Origin: Chlamydomonas sphaeroides
Taxonomy: Eukaryota; Chlorophyta; Chlorophyceae; Chlamydomonadales; Chlamydomonadaceae
Assembly (NCBI GenBank): GCA_001662425.1
Contig: BDDC01000209.1
Location: forward strand, 1-64,000
Direction of reading: 5' to 3'
Length of the DNA: 64,000 nucleotides
A program made the translations under genes and the position numbers. The notes beneath the pieces were generated by a model. The model did no database searches and was not told the origin of the DNA. It was given only the letters and a program-made list of their open reading frames with translations. Positions 10,651 through 23,100 of the stretch are shown piece by piece (the first letter of the stretch is position 1; every line of letters begins with the position of its first letter).

Positions 10651-13600
10651 CTACTGCCGCGTGAACTTGAAGGTGGGCTTGTTGGTGCTGAACACGTCCT
10701 CGTCCTCGCCACCCTCCACCTCGCGGCGCATCTTGCGGAAGCGGTTGAGCACGTAGCCCGGCACCAGCTTGTCCACCAGGCCCTCCTCATACGCCTGCTT
10801 CACCGAAAAGTAGCTGAAGGGGGGGGGGCGCGAGTATGGGACGGGATGGAGAGGGAGAGGAGGGCGCTTAGTCAAGGGAGGTGCTTGTTTAATGTTGAAG
10901 CACCGTGCAGTGAGCAGCAGGTTTGCGCGGCTGACTGCCTCCACCGCGCCCGCCCCCTTGTCCCCGTGTCGCGCCCCCGCCGCTCACCGCTTGCGCGACA
11001 GGTACTCCTTCTGGCACGTCTCCAGGTCCTTGCCGGTGGAGCGGGCCAGGATGGCGGCGTAGTACTTGGTGGCGTAGTCCAGCTCGTTGGCCTGAGGGGG
11101 GAGCGGGGAGAGGGAGGCAGGGGGATAGTCAGGGGTGGAGTGTACCGAGGGAGTAGCGAACCACGAAGCCAGCCCCAGGCCAGAAGCTTGGGCCCAACGC
11201 TGCTAGCACCCCCCCAGGAGAGTGAGGGAGGACATGAGAGAGGGGAGGGAGACGGAGCGGCCGCAGCCCCCAGCGGCAGGGTGAGACGAGGCGTCGCGCC
11301 CCTGCCCACACGAGGGGCCGAGCCCCGGCCCCAGCTTGCCACTCGCGCGGCTGCTTGTGTGGCGCGCCCGGCCCGCCTCATCCGCAGCAAAGGGGGCAGC
11401 GCGCTGGTGTGGCCCCCTACCTCCTTGGCCCCCTACCTCCTTGGCCCCCTACCTCGGCCGCCTACCTCCTTGGCCCCCGACCTCACTGGCCCCCGACCTA
11501 TGTGGCCCCCACCTGCTGCCCTGCCCTGCCCCACCTGCAGCTGCGCGTCCACGGTCTGGCCGAACACGCGGTTCATGACGGGCGGCGCGGTGGAGATCTT
11601 GGCGTGGGGGAACGAGTACCTGCCGGCCGGAACGACAGCATCGGGCCGGGAGGATCCGGGAAGGGACGGTTAGGCGCCTGTCCCAGATTAGATGACCCCC
11701 GGGTCGGTCGTTGCCTGGCGCCACTCCGCCCGTCCTCCATTGGCTGGCTTGCTCTTTGCCGGCGCCGCCCGTACCTGTGCCCCTTCTGCCCCGCCGACAG
11801 CAGCACGGCCGCCTGGTTCTGCGCCTTCCAGGTCACGCCCGTGTACAGCGGCGCGCGCGTGAAGCCCAGCGCTGCCCAGATGGCGTAGAACTCGTTGTCG
11901 GCAGAGATGGCCTGGCCCTGCGAATTGGGGGAGGAGCGGAGGAGACAGGGGGGGACGGGGGAGGGCGCGCGAGGGGAGGCGCGGTGGGTGGGGGAGAGCT
12001 ATGGGGAGCTGTGGGGCGGGCGCCCAGGCAGCGGGGGTTGGGGGCAGGATGGGGCATGGCGTGGCCGGGCGATGGTGGTGGTGGTGGGGGGCGTCGGTGG
12101 ACGCCGCGACAGGCTGACGTGCATCGGGCGCCGCGCACTTGGCCGCTTTGGCCCCACACCGCGCTCGCGGTCCCTGCTGCGTGGGCGGCAACATGTCGAC
12201 GGGGCGCGAGGCCGCCCCCGTCGCAAGCCGTTCCCATGATGACGGTGCGTTGTGCCGTGGGAAGTGCGAACGTGGGTTCGGGCGCCTGCGCCCATGCCGG
12301 CAATGCCTTCCCCATGCACCCGTGCCCTCCCCGCCCTCGCGCCCTTGGGCTCCCCCTCGTTCAAGCGGACGCCGCACCTGCCGCTGGTGTCAAACTGGTC
12401 CCCACCCCGTCTGCCCACGGAGCCTCGCCTCCCATCCTCCGTCTTGGCCCCCCTTCTGTCCCGGCGCCACACCTTGTCGTTCATGCAGCCGGTGGAGTTG
12501 AGGTAGACGTAGATGGGCCGCTGGCGGCCGCGGTCGTCGAAGTCCAGGTAGTAGCACTGCGCCACCACCAGCTCCGTCACCGAGGGCACAAACTGCAGGG
12601 AGGCGAGGCGGGGCCGGGGCAGCGCGGGGGCGTCAGCACTCACGTGCCAAACCGCGGGGCGTTGGGGCAAGGCAGGGCGAGGTCGCGGGGGGGGGGAGGG
12701 CGGCCCCTGGCTCGCGGCCACACGAGCCACGCTTGCTGCCATGGCTGCGGCTGCCAGCATGGGCTCGTAGTTGATGTCTCCGGGCCCCGGCTGTGGCGGC
12801 TGCTGCAGTCGCGTCCAGCGGCGCCCCGGCATCTTGGCCGCCGCCACTGCGCGCCCGGCCCGGCCACGGGATCCGGGGCCGCTGCGGCACAGCGGGCGCG
12901 TGGCTGCTGCAACCGGGGGCACCCAGCCCCTGCTGGCACCGTGACATGACGTGGCGCCATGTGGACCGCAGCCTGCACGTGCAGCACCGGGCCCCGGGCC
13001 GCGGGCTGGTGGGGCGGCAGCGGGCTGGTGGGGCGGCAGCGGGCTGGTGGGGCGGCAGCGGGCTGCTCCGCCGCGCGCCAGTGCCCCGGGCGGCGACTGC
13101 TGCCTTGTCGCCCGCGGCCGAGCGGCGGGGCAGGCCCCACACCATGGCCAGACGAGCGCTGCGCTCGGGTCCACACGCCCTGGCGCGAAGGATGCCACTC
13201 CACTGCAGCAGCGACTGCTGCTACCGCTACTGAAGCAACCGCGCGCGTCGCGGCCCGGCAGCGGCGCCCAGACGGCTGCTAGGCGGCCACGCCAGGCCGC
13301 GGCATGGCACCTGCCATGGCCGCTAGGCCCGGCAGCGGCGAGGCGGCCTTGAGCCGCGCCTCGGTAACACAGCATGGCAGGTCCGCCAAGGGGCCGGGCT
13401 GCGTTCAGAGGCGCTAAGCCCAGCGCGATGCGTGCCGCTCGCTGCTGCAGCCCCACGTGCCCGCCGGCGCAGGCGCGCGGCGCCTCGGCCGAACGGCGCC
13501 GCTAGCCTGGTCTCCCGGAGCGGCCGCCGCCGCTGCAGCGCCGTCATCTCGCGCAAGGCTCCGCCCGCAGCAAGACGGGTGACGCCTGGCGAGTTGGCCG

Positions 13601-14767
13601 GCCGGAAGCCGGCGCCCGGCTCCCTAGTCGGTCCAGAGCCCTGCTTCGCCGACGGGGCGCCTGGACCTCGGGCGCCCTCTGCCGGCGCTCTTGTGACCGT
13701 GGCACAGGCTGAGCTGGGACGGCCCGCTGGGCTCCTGACGACTGCTGCTCCGGTGCGGAGGTGCATGCGGCTGCTCGCCGGCTCGCCAGGCTGATTGCGC
13801 CAGGCTGATTGATGTCCGACCTGCCCCCTATCGCCGCCAGTCATCGGAATCCCCCAATTCCTTGCCAACCCCCAGTTCTGCCGCCTCATTCGCAGCATCC
13901 CGCGGGGGGGGGGGGCAACTGTCCCCGCACAGCCGCCGGGCGGGTGGACGATGGGCAGGCGCTTTGGGCCGGCCCCCCGCCCTGCTCCGCGCCGCCGCGC
14001 GGTCCATCCCCCGCCCGCCCCTGCGCCATCCACGTCGCGACACGTACGCTTTTCGCTGCGTTCTCACCGGCATGCTGATGTAGATGACGCGCTGCTGGAG
14101 TAGCAAGGAAGGGAGGTCAGGCGGGTTGCCGAAGCGCTCCGCCTCGGGCAGGAAGATGGGCCGGCCCTCCGGGTAGTTGGGGTAATCGCCGTATGCAGCG
14201 CGAGCCCCGCTATAGGCGCGGCCGCGAGGGCTCCCGCCGGCCATGTTCGTGACATTGAACCCAAGCTGGTCTGGCGAGAACTTCTCGCCGCGCATGTAGG
14301 CCTTCGATGACAGCGTTTTCTGCGGAACACAATGGCTAACGTGATCGCCGGACTGCGGGTGACGCGAGCATGCGGCGGAGCGCTCTCACACGCCGACCAG
14401 GCCCTACCGGGTCAGGCATGTTTGAGCGCGGCCCCGCGAGCCCCAGAGCGCGGATCTGGCCTTCAGAGAGACCATAGGAGGAGCTGCGCTCCAGCTTCTC
14501 GTTCTCTGGAGCCGAGGTCGATGCTTGCTGCGGCTCCTCCTCAGGCTGCTTCCCGGGCGCGAACCACTCATACTGCTGACTTAGTCGGCTGGTAAGCTGA
14601 TAGTACTCCGCATCGCCGTCGCTGTACTCGGCTGTAGGGCCGAACGTGCGCCAGTTGTTGCGCGCGATGGGCGCAGGCGCCCGCACCGGCCGCACCCGTG
14701 GCGCGGGGGCTGGTGCACATGGCGGGTGGGCCGTCCCTCGCAGCGTTGGCGCGCGGAACGCCTGCAT
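10651..14767 (-). CDS. CLPR1: Plastid ClpR1-like non-catalytic Clp protease subunit
   Basis: Subunit of the chloroplast ClpP/R protease core ring. Seven exons read from high to low coordinate: 14767-14408, 14319-14068, 12592-12473, 11917-11775, 11619-11535, 11091-10988, 10813-10651 (408 residues; all phases close). The first ~60 residues are Ala/Arg/Pro-rich with few acidic residues, as in a transit peptide. The ClpP fold follows: PPDLPSLLLQQRVIYISMP, VPSVTELVVAQCYYLDFDD, PIYVYLNSTG, LLSAGQKGHRYSFPHA. At the catalytic serine position the sequence reads KAQNQAAVLL, so Ser is replaced by Asn, while the active-site His (FPHA) remains. That makes it an R-type subunit. The ANELDYATKYY helix and NSTG strand resemble ClpR1 more than ClpR2, R3 or R4. 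The 1.5 kb intron 12593-14067 is unusually long. The start was chosen at the head of the transit-like segment. The gene is divergent from SDHA. Confidence 0.9.
13002..13058. repeat. 19-bp tandem repeat, three copies
   Basis: CGGGCTGGTGGGGCGGCAG is repeated exactly three times head to tail, then trails off. It sits inside the long CLPR1 intron 12593-14067. Confidence 0.85.
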
Positions 14768-15097
14768 TCTTTGCTAAGCGCAGCCCCGAGATGGTCGTGG
14801 CCAAACCCTCACCCTGTGCCACCCCGAGCAAGCTTTCAGATGCTACGTTCGTAGAGCGATGGTTAGAGTACAGGGAGGCAAGTGGCAGCCAGGGTTTGGC
14901 TTGGGGAGTAAGGGGCATGCTGCGGCGACCCATGCAGCGAGTGGGCCAAACCCCGCGTGCTCCGTATAGCGGGTTGTCGCCGTTGTACACAGGACCAGGA
15001 CCGCGACCTGTTATTAGCCACCCGCCACACGCTTCTGCGCGACCATCAAGTACCGACACTTCATCTCGGAGGACCGCTCGCGGCCTCGCGGACCACC
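14768..15097. promoter_or_regulatory. 330-bp divergent promoter region, CLPR1 / SDHA
   Basis: The start codons of CLPR1 (minus) and SDHA (plus) are only 330 bp apart, so both promoters and 5' UTRs must share this interval. No convincing TATA box is visible. The pairing of a plastid protease gene with a mitochondrial respiratory gene may be incidental. Confidence 0.6.
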
Positions 15098-18000
15098 ATG
15101 TCCGTGCTGGCCAAGCTGCTCGGGGGTATTGCTGCTAAGGCAGGGCCCCTGCAGCTTGGCGCCCGCGCAATCGGCGTCGCGGCAGGGCAGTCGGCTGGCT
15201 TTGCGTCGCAGGCCTACCCGGTGATCGACCATCAGTATGACGCCATCGTTGTGGGCGCTGGTGGCGCTGGTCTCCGCGCGGCCGTGGGCCTTAGCGAGCT
15301 GGGCTTCAACACGGCGTAAGGCGATGCGCTTGAACCGGTTCTGGTTGCGCCACGTTGGCGGCGAGCCCTTGTGCTCCCCGCCTGCAGGTGTATCACGAAG
15401 CTGTTCCCGACACGCTCGCATACAGTCGCAGCACAGGGCGGTATCAACGCCGCGCTGGGGAACATGACCGAGGACGACTGGCGGTGGCACGCTTACGACA
15501 CCATCAAGGGTAGCGACTGGCTCGGTGACCAGGACGCCATCCACTACATGTGCCGTGAGGCCCCCAAGGCCGTGATTGAGCTAGAGAACTACGGGCTGCC
15601 CTTCTCCCGCACGGAGGACGGCAAGATTTACCAGCGTGCCTTCGGCGGCCAGAGCCTCGACTTCGGCAAGGGCGGCCAGGCGTACCGCTGCGCGTGCGCC
15701 GCGGACCGCACGGGTCACGCTATGCTCCACACGCTGTACGGTCAGGCCATGAAGCACGACATCCAGTTCTTCGGTGCGCAGGGCTGGCGGGCCTTGTTCC
15801 GGCGCTCCGGCCCCACGGGTCTGGCGTCGTTGGCCGCTGCCCCAGCATCACCCCAGCCTGCCTAGCAAGCGTCTTCCGCTTGTGCGCTGCTGCTTTTTCG
15901 TACCTGACCGCTCCGCCTCCTGTTGTTCCCCTTTGGCAGTCGAGTACTTCGCGCTGGACCTGATCATGGACAACGAGGGCGTCTGCCGCGGCGTCACGGC
16001 GCTGTGCATGGAGGACGGCACCATCCACCGCTTCCAGGTACGGCAGTCAGCATGGTCACCCGGGCGGCATCCAGCCGAGGAAGCAGCCTGGGCCAGTGCA
16101 AGCGCAGACGCTGTAGATGCTAGCTGAGAATTGAACACGCTCGCTGCGGGACGGGACGCGAGGTGCGGGCTAGCGCCGGTACAGTCGGGCAGTCGCAGCA
16201 GCGCCACGAGGTCGCGGCCGGGGGGCAGCATGCCGGGCGGAGGGCTGCACAGGGGCATGCATGGAAGGGGCAATGCCGCCAGGCGCTCGCACGTCATGGT
16301 GGGCACGTGCCCTTTTGCAGGCCCACAACACGGTCCTGGCCACCGGCGGCTACGGGCGCGCCTACTTCTCTGCCACCAGCGCCCACACCTGCACCGGCGA
16401 CGGCAACGCCATGGCTGCGCGCGCGGGCCTGCCCCTGCAGGTGGGCACCTGGCAGGCCGGGGCAGCACGTGCCAGGGTTGGGCTAGGTACTTGAGGGTAG
16501 GCCGTCTCCTTGCCACGGGATATCGCGGCGGGACCTGCGGGTACCATGCACTGGATACCACATGTGCCACGAAGTGGACACGGGCGGGCCATCGACCTTG
16601 CTCCGCGACGGCACCGGCACAGCGCCGGCTACGCAAGACGCCTCTGGTATGCGAGGTGGCCACATGCTCATCGGCCTTCCATAGCCACCGCCCGCGCTCG
16701 GCCCAACCGCTGCTTCCTGCCCCTTGCTCGGCCCCGTGCTCCAGGACCTGGAGTTCGTGCAGTTCCATCCCACCGGCATCTACGGCGCGGGCTGCCTCAT
16801 CACCGAGGGCGCCCGTGGCGAGGGCGGCATCCTGCGCAACAGCGAGGGCGAGCCCTTCATGGCGCGGTAGGACGGGGCGCGCGGGGTGGGTGGGGCAGGC
16901 ATTGGCGAAGGGTATGAGCCGGGCGAAGGGAGGCGGTGGTTGGAGCCGGGGGCATTGCACCTCCAGAATGGCGACCAGTCCGCAGCGCCGGCTTGCCTCG
17001 CACCCTGTTCGTTGCACTCTGGTCCTGCGCCCTGCGGACACGTAACAGCCTCGCCTCCCCTCCGGCATTTCCCATCCCAGCTACGCGCCCACGGCCAAGG
17101 ACCTGGCCTCCCGCGACGTGGTGTCTCGCTCCATGACCATGGAGATCCGCGAGGGGCGCGGCTGCGGCCCTGAGAAGGACCACATGTACCTGCACCTCAA
17201 CCACCTGCCGCCAGAGCTGCTGGCCGAGCGCCTGCCCGGCATTAGCGAGACCGCGGCCATCTTCGCGGGCGTGGACGTGACCAAGGTGGGCGGGCAAGCG
17301 GGAGGGGTACGGCGTGAACAGGATGTGGACGGAAGGGGAAAAGGCACTGCCGTCGCCAGTCGGCGGAGGCGAGCTGGCTGCGCCGTCCACTTTGCCTTGT
17401 GCCCATGGCCCACGCCCCCGACCGGCATGCCATGCCGCCCCGCCGCCCCTCGCCTCGCAGGATCCCATCCCGGTGCTGCCCACGGTGCACTACAACATGG
17501 GCGGCATCCCCACCAACTACATGGGCGAGGTGCTGGCGCCCACGCCCGGCAACCCGGACAAGGTGAGGTTTGGGCCGTGTGCACAGCGAAGTGCTGGGTT
17601 ACCGGAAGGCCGCTGACTGTCGCAAACGCTGGCGCACTGAGTATGCCGAGCCAGCCGGGGCCGCAGCATCGGAGCTGGTTTCACACTTTGGCGCCGCCTC
17701 AACCTAATCTCAACCTGGCCTGCCGCTCCACCCTGGGCAGGTGGTGCCCGGCCTGTTTGCCGCGGGCGAGGCGGCCAGCGCCTCGGTGCACGGCGCCAAC
17801 CGCCTGGGCGCCAATTCGCTGCTCGACATCGTCGTCTTCGGCCGCGCATGCGCCAACCGCATCGGTGCGTGCGGCGCCTGCGCCCGGGCACGCGGGGCGG
17901 GCCGGGTTCCGGTGTCCGCATCCCGGCATAACCGGCAGGTGCCAAAACACGGCTGGCGGCCTCTTCATCGTGTGCTTCTCTGCCCTGCCGCCCGCCCGCC

Positions 18001-18267
18001 GCCGCTCCTCTTTGCCGGCCCTCAGGCGAGATCGCTAAGCCCGGCGCCAAGCACAAGCCGATGGCGGACAGCGCCGGCCAGGAGTCGATCAGCCGCATGG
18101 ACAAGCTGCGCTACGCCAAGGGCAGCCTGCGCACGGCGGAGATCCGGCGCAACATGCAGCGGGTGATGCAGAACAACGCGGCGGTGTTCCGCACGCAGGA
18201 GTCCCTGGCCGAGGGCTGCAAGCTCATCGACGAGGCCGTCTCGTCGTTCGCGGACGTCAAGGTGCGG

Positions 18268-18303
<36 letters not shown>

Positions 18304-19360
18304 GGGGGNNNNNNNNNNNNNNNNNNNNNNNNNNNNNNNNNNNNNNNNNNNNNNNNNNNNNNNNNNNNNNNNNNNNNNNNNNNNNNNNNNNNNNNNNNNN
18401 NNNNNNNNNNNNNNNNNNNNNNNNNNNNNNNNNNNNNNNNNNNNNNNNNNNNNNNNNNNNNNNNNNNNNNNNNNNNNNNNNNNNNNNNNNNNNNNNNNNN
18501 NNNNNNNNNNNNNNNNNNNNNNNNNNNNNNNNNNNNNNNNNNNNNNNNNNNNNNNNNNNNNNNNNNNNNNNNNNNNNNNNNNNNNNNNNNNNNNNNNNNN
18601 NNNNNNNNNNNNNNNNNNNNNNNNNNNNNNNNNNNNNNNNNNNNNNNNGAGCTCTGTCCCTTGCGTTGAGTGCCGCCCCCGCGCATGGATACCTAACGGT
18701 GCCCGCCGGCTACGCTGCCAGCCGGGACGCTCTGTTGCCAGTTTGCCATGCCTTCCCCGCCGGTGCAACCTGCCGTTACACCTCCTGTGGCCCTTGTGCG
18801 GCATGACATGCCCGCGCAGCTGTCGGACCGCGGGCTGGTGTGGAACACGGACCTGGTGGAGACGCTGGAGCTAGAGAACCTGCTCATCAACGCCGCCATC
18901 ACCATGCACAGCGCCGAGCAGCGCAAGGAGAGCCGCGGCGCGCACGCGCGCGAGGACTTCACGCAGCGCGACGACGCCAACTGGATGAAGCACACGCTCG
19001 GCTACCTGAAGTCGGTGAGACGGCGCGCGGCGGGTGCTGGTGCTGGGTCTTGGAAGACGGGCCTGGGAGCCGGCGGGCGCTCTTGTCTAAAGCGGGAGGG
19101 AGGGGCTAGCGGTCCAGGCGCCAGGGGCGAAGGTCGGAGCTGGGCTGGTTGCAGGGAGCGACTAGCGTGATGTGGCATAGGCAGGGACAGCGGCTGCGCT
19201 GCTGCTGGCATGTCAAGCTGCATGTCCGACTGCGCCGTGCTCCGTTGCAACCCTGTCCCTGCAGACGGATGACAAGGTCAACATCTCGTACCGGCCCGTG
19301 CACATGAAGCCGCTGAGCGAGGAGATGCCCTTCATCCCGCCCAAGGCCCGCGTGTACTGA
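15098..19360 (+). CDS. SDHA: Succinate dehydrogenase flavoprotein subunit, mitochondrial (complex II)
   Basis: Oxidises succinate to fumarate in the TCA cycle and passes electrons through FAD to the iron-sulphur subunit at the inner mitochondrial membrane. Eleven exons: 15098-15315, 15388-15773, 15940-16037, 16321-16440, 16745-16866, 17081-17285, 17461-17562, 17741-17864, 18026-18261, 18820-19014, 19265-19360 (633 residues, normal for the family). The N-terminus looks like a mitochondrial presequence (MSVLAKLLGGIAAKAG). Then come the dinucleotide-binding VVGAGGAGLRAA, the covalent-FAD histidine in TRSHTVAAQGGI, FHPTGIYG and TEGARGEGG of the active site, VHYNMGGIPTNY, and RKESRGAHARED. The C-terminus is TDDKVNISYRPVHMKPL and ends PPKARVY. 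The N gap 18309-18648 and the preceding poly-G run lie in the intron between exons 9 and 10. The flanking exons join in phase 0 at the expected place (ADVK / LSDRGLVWNTDL), so no coding appears lost. Confidence 0.97.
18309..18648. other. Assembly gap (N) in SDHA intron
   Basis: A run of unknown bases directly follows a poly-G tract (about 18271-18302), a likely reason for the sequencing break. It lies in the SDHA intron 18262-18819. Confidence 0.98.
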
Positions 19361-19859
19361 GCGCCAGCTGGGCAGGCAGGCAGGCGGCCGGGTAGCAAGC
19401 ACCGGTCGTGGAGGCTGCGGCGCCGCCCGTCCGTGCCCCTGCGCTGGATGGCGCATTTGGAGGTCCGGTCTCCGTCTCAAAAGGTTGAGCGCGGTGGCAA
19501 GCTTATCGAGCGCGTGTGGGGAGCGTGTTGTTCTGTGTGCGTAGCGTTGCATGGGTGTGCCAGCTCGCGGCGCTGATGGACATTCTGGAGGCCGAGCGAG
19601 GGGCAGCTATTCTTTGTGTTGGGTGACGCGAAGGGTGGTGGTCGCGGGGAGAGGGGTGGGTGAACAACCGGACGCGGCAGGCTTCGTGGTGTTAGTCGTC
19701 AAGGTGTGCGCGCCGTCTTGGCCCTACCCTTATCGTCGAACGCTTCGATGAGCGTGCATCACTGTGTCTTTGCTGGCGCCAGGCACTTGTCGACATGAGC
19801 ATGTCGCGCTTCTGCCGGAACTGGCCACTTGGGCACGGCAGCGAAGCTGCTTCCAGCTG

Positions 19860-19864
19860 TGTAA
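19860..19864 (+). terminator. Putative poly(A) signal TGTAA for SDHA
   Basis: TGTAA occurs 500 nt after the SDHA stop codon and before the CK2 alpha start, a normal 3' UTR length for green algae. The interval 19361-20145 shows no other gene. Confidence 0.4.
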
Positions 19865-20065
19865 TAATCGCCTATGTGTTGCAGCATCGCAGTTGACAAG
19901 CCGAAGCCAGGCTGTTTAGAATGGGGATCGGCTCTGTCGAAAGGTGTTGCGCGGCAAACTTTTGCAGCCATTACACACATCAGTGCTGCGCCCCTCAACT
20001 CATGCACTCGACAGGCACGGTGACCCGGCTAGCGCAGCACGCTGTACGCACAGAAGGACGACCTT

Positions 20066-20152
20066 TCACCGCGCTCGCGACCCTGCTGCGCGGTCGGCCG
20101 CGTCTCGAGGGGCCGCGAGGCCGCCTCCCGTCGCTAGGCGTTCCCATGGCGG
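20066..20152 (+). repeat. Dispersed repeat spanning CK2 alpha start codon
   Basis: About 85 bp, from CACCGCGCTCGCGACCC to GGCGTTCCCATGGCG, aligns with 12160-12245 inside a CLPR1 intron (CACCGCGCTCGCGGTCC through AAGCCGTTCCCATGATG). Shared blocks include GCGCGAGGCCGCC-like and GTTCCCATG segments. The match includes the CK2 alpha initiator ATG. Confidence 0.65.
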
Positions 20153-23100
20153 CGGCGCGCTATGCCAAGGCATACCGCAGCAAGGAAGGCGCGCAAAGTT
20201 TGGCTCGCGTGCACGCCGACGTCTGCGAGAAGGCTCCTTCTGACTATTCGGCGTATGAGAGCCTTAAAATCCAATGGGGCTCGATGGACAACTACGAGGT
20301 GCGCATGCCGTGAGGCGGCCGGTAGCCCTGCTGCCCTCCGCAACTGCCCAAACTTGCCTCTGCCCCGCAGGTTGTCCGAAAGGTCGGGCGGGGAAAGTAT
20401 AGCGAGGTGTTTGAGGGCATCAACGTTTCCAATGGCCAGAAGTGCATCATCAAAATCCTAAAGCCCGTCAAGAAGAAGAAGGTGCGGGGCCGGTGGCGGT
20501 CGCGAGGGGGCGGCAAACTGGGCTGCCGGGAGTCAGGGGGCATCGGCACGGTGATCCCTGGCTCGTCCGCTGTCGGCACTCGCCAACCAGCCCCTCACGT
20601 CCGCAGGTGCTGCGGGAGATCAAGATCCTGCAGAACATCACGGGGGGACCCTGCATCATCAAACTCCTAGACGTGGTGGGTCAAGCTCAGCGATCATGTG
20701 ACGGGCTGCCGCGTGCGCCTCCCGTATGCACGGGAGTGGCTGCGGCTCCTGCCGTCGCCTAGCAGGGCGACACGGCAGCACGTGGACGCTCCCCCAACCA
20801 CGTGGAACCCGATAACTATCAGCTGCTGGCGCCGACCTGCAGTAAGCAGGCAGGGGCTGCGGCCGGCCCAGCCGTGAAGCAGCCTCCAGGCGGACCGCCG
20901 ACCTGCAGCAGGCGGGGATGCTCTCATACGACTCAGGAGCACGGCAGCGGCTCAGCATGCTGATAGGATCACACCCGGAGAATACGCAGTTTCTGAGCCG
21001 CTTGTGGCGCTCCTGGAGCAGCCCTGCTGTCACGCGCGCTGCATGCGGCAAGACAGCCGGTGCCCCGTGGCTGTGCCGGCTGCCACCGTGGCCGCCAGCG
21101 GCACATGCCTCCTGGGGCTGCAGCGGTGCAGCGGACAACACCGCACGGCTGCGGGTGCGGCTGCGGCTGTGCGCCTGGCATGCCGCACGCGCCGCTTGGC
21201 GCCGCGCCACACACCTGGCCGCGGCTGTCGACGCCGCGGCGTTGGCCCCCTGGGCACTCTGCTTGGCACCGGCGAGGACATTGCAGCCACACGATTGCCT
21301 TGGGGCCACCCGCGGCCGCCTCACAGTGCTTCTGTTGCGCCTTCAGCTGTGGGCTCGCGACGGCCGCGGCTGGCCCGGCAAGGAGGGCCGCGGGCGGTGA
21401 CGGAGGGCCGCACGCTAGCGGCCGCCAGGGCAGGGCTGGGTGCCGGCTGATGCCGGCCCGCGCACCGGACACGAGCGCACTGTGGCGGGCGGCGATGGCA
21501 GCTCCACCAGGGCTCGGGCCCCAGCCCGCAGTACCGCCAGCTCCACGGCGTGGCTCGCGCGCAGCGCGGCTGCCACCAACTCCGCGGTGTCCTTGGCACG
21601 TCCCCAGACCCTGGGCGGCCGCGCCATCGCGCCGCCGTCCCGCCGGGCGCCTGGGCGCACCCTTGGCGGAGGGAGCCCTGGGCCGGCAGCTCATGCCCTG
21701 GGCGCTGCCCTGGGTCAGCAGCTCATGGTGGCCTCTGACGGCCTCTGACGGCCTCTGGCCCACCCTGGAGCCGCCGGCCCTCGCTGCGGCACGGCCCCTG
21801 CAGCAGCCCCAGCGGCCGCACGCAGCGCCCGGCGCAGCGCTTCCCGCGCGCCGCCTGAGGGCCTCTTGGTCGCCTGCGTCCCTCCCAACAGCGCTGCCAT
21901 GCCGGCCCTTGGCCGCAGCTGCAGCTGCGCCGCGCTGCCGGCGCGCGCTCGTCGTTTGCGCCCCCGCCCCGCGGCAACCCATGTCGCGCACCCCCTGCCG
22001 CCGCAGGTCCGCGACCCCGAGTCCAAGACGCCCAGCCTCATATTCGAGTACGTCAACAACCAGGACTTCAAGGTGCGTGACTGCTCGACATGGCGTTGCC
22101 ATGCAGGTCGGGGCGCGCACGAGCGCACGCGAAGACATGGGGGGCACGCGAAGACATGGGGGGCGCGCACGCGCGCGCGCGAAGACATGGCGGGCATGCG
22201 GGCACATGCGGGCACAGGGGCTGCAGGCGCTCGTGCGTCCAGGCAGGGGCGGGCTGGCCACCACCCTGACCCGTCCCCCACCTTCCCTCCCCTCCGCCAG
22301 GTGCTGTACCCCACGCTCAACGACATGGACATCCGCTACTACGTCAACGAGCTGCTCAAGGCGCTCGAGTACGCCCACAGCCACGGCATCATGCACAGGT
22401 GAGGGGGTGGGGGAGGGAGGAGCGCGAGGGCGAGAAGGGCGGGAGGCGAGCGTGAAGGCACAACGCTTCGCCCTTACCATCCCACGCCGCAGGGACGTCA
22501 AGCCGCACAACGTGATGATTGACCACTCGCAGCGCCAGTTGCGGCTCATCGACTGGGGCCTGGCGGAGTTCTACCACCCCGGCCGCGAGTACAACGTGCG
22601 CGTGGCCAGCCGCTACTACAAGGGGCCGGAGCTGCTCGTGGACCTGCAGGTGGGGGGCCGGGAGGGGAGGGGTGCGGCGGGGGCAAGGGGGCCCAGGGGT
22701 CGGTTTTGCCAGGCGCCGCGTTTCTCAGCGTGTGCGCCATAAGTCGGGCGAGAGGTGTGGGTGGCGATGCCAGGGTTTGGCGGTTGGGCCATGTTCCAAC
22801 CCTGCCATGCCCCTCCTGTCCCTGTCCAGATCTATGACTACTCCCTGGACATGTGGTCGCTTGGCTGCATGCTGGCGGCCATCATCTTCAAGAAGGACCC
22901 CTTCTTCTGCGGCCACGACAACTACGACCAGGTGGGGGGTGGGGGCGGCGAGAGGAGCAGGGAGAAAGGGGACAGCTCTCAGGGCCGGAGCGACGACGGA
23001 CGCTCTCCCGCCAAGCCTGCACCTCATTATTGCCCCTCCCTCTCGCCCGCCCTGCCTCCTCAACTCCCCTCCTTAACCCATTTATACCCCTCCTCCACCT

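Noticed and set aside
11999..13456. A 485-codon open frame on the minus strand
   Set aside because: It only runs through a true CLPR1 exon and the two GC-rich introns around it. The rest has shadow-like Arg/Ala/Pro composition, and the exon is explained by the spliced model.
18061..18804. Open frames containing the N gap at 18309-18648
   Set aside because: Unknown bases give false open frames. The region is an SDHA intron flanked by in-phase exons.
20969..22549. A 526-codon minus-strand frame and a 560-codon plus-strand frame over CK2 alpha
   Set aside because: Both are stop-poor because of very high GC. They mix introns with out-of-frame exon sequence and resemble no protein.
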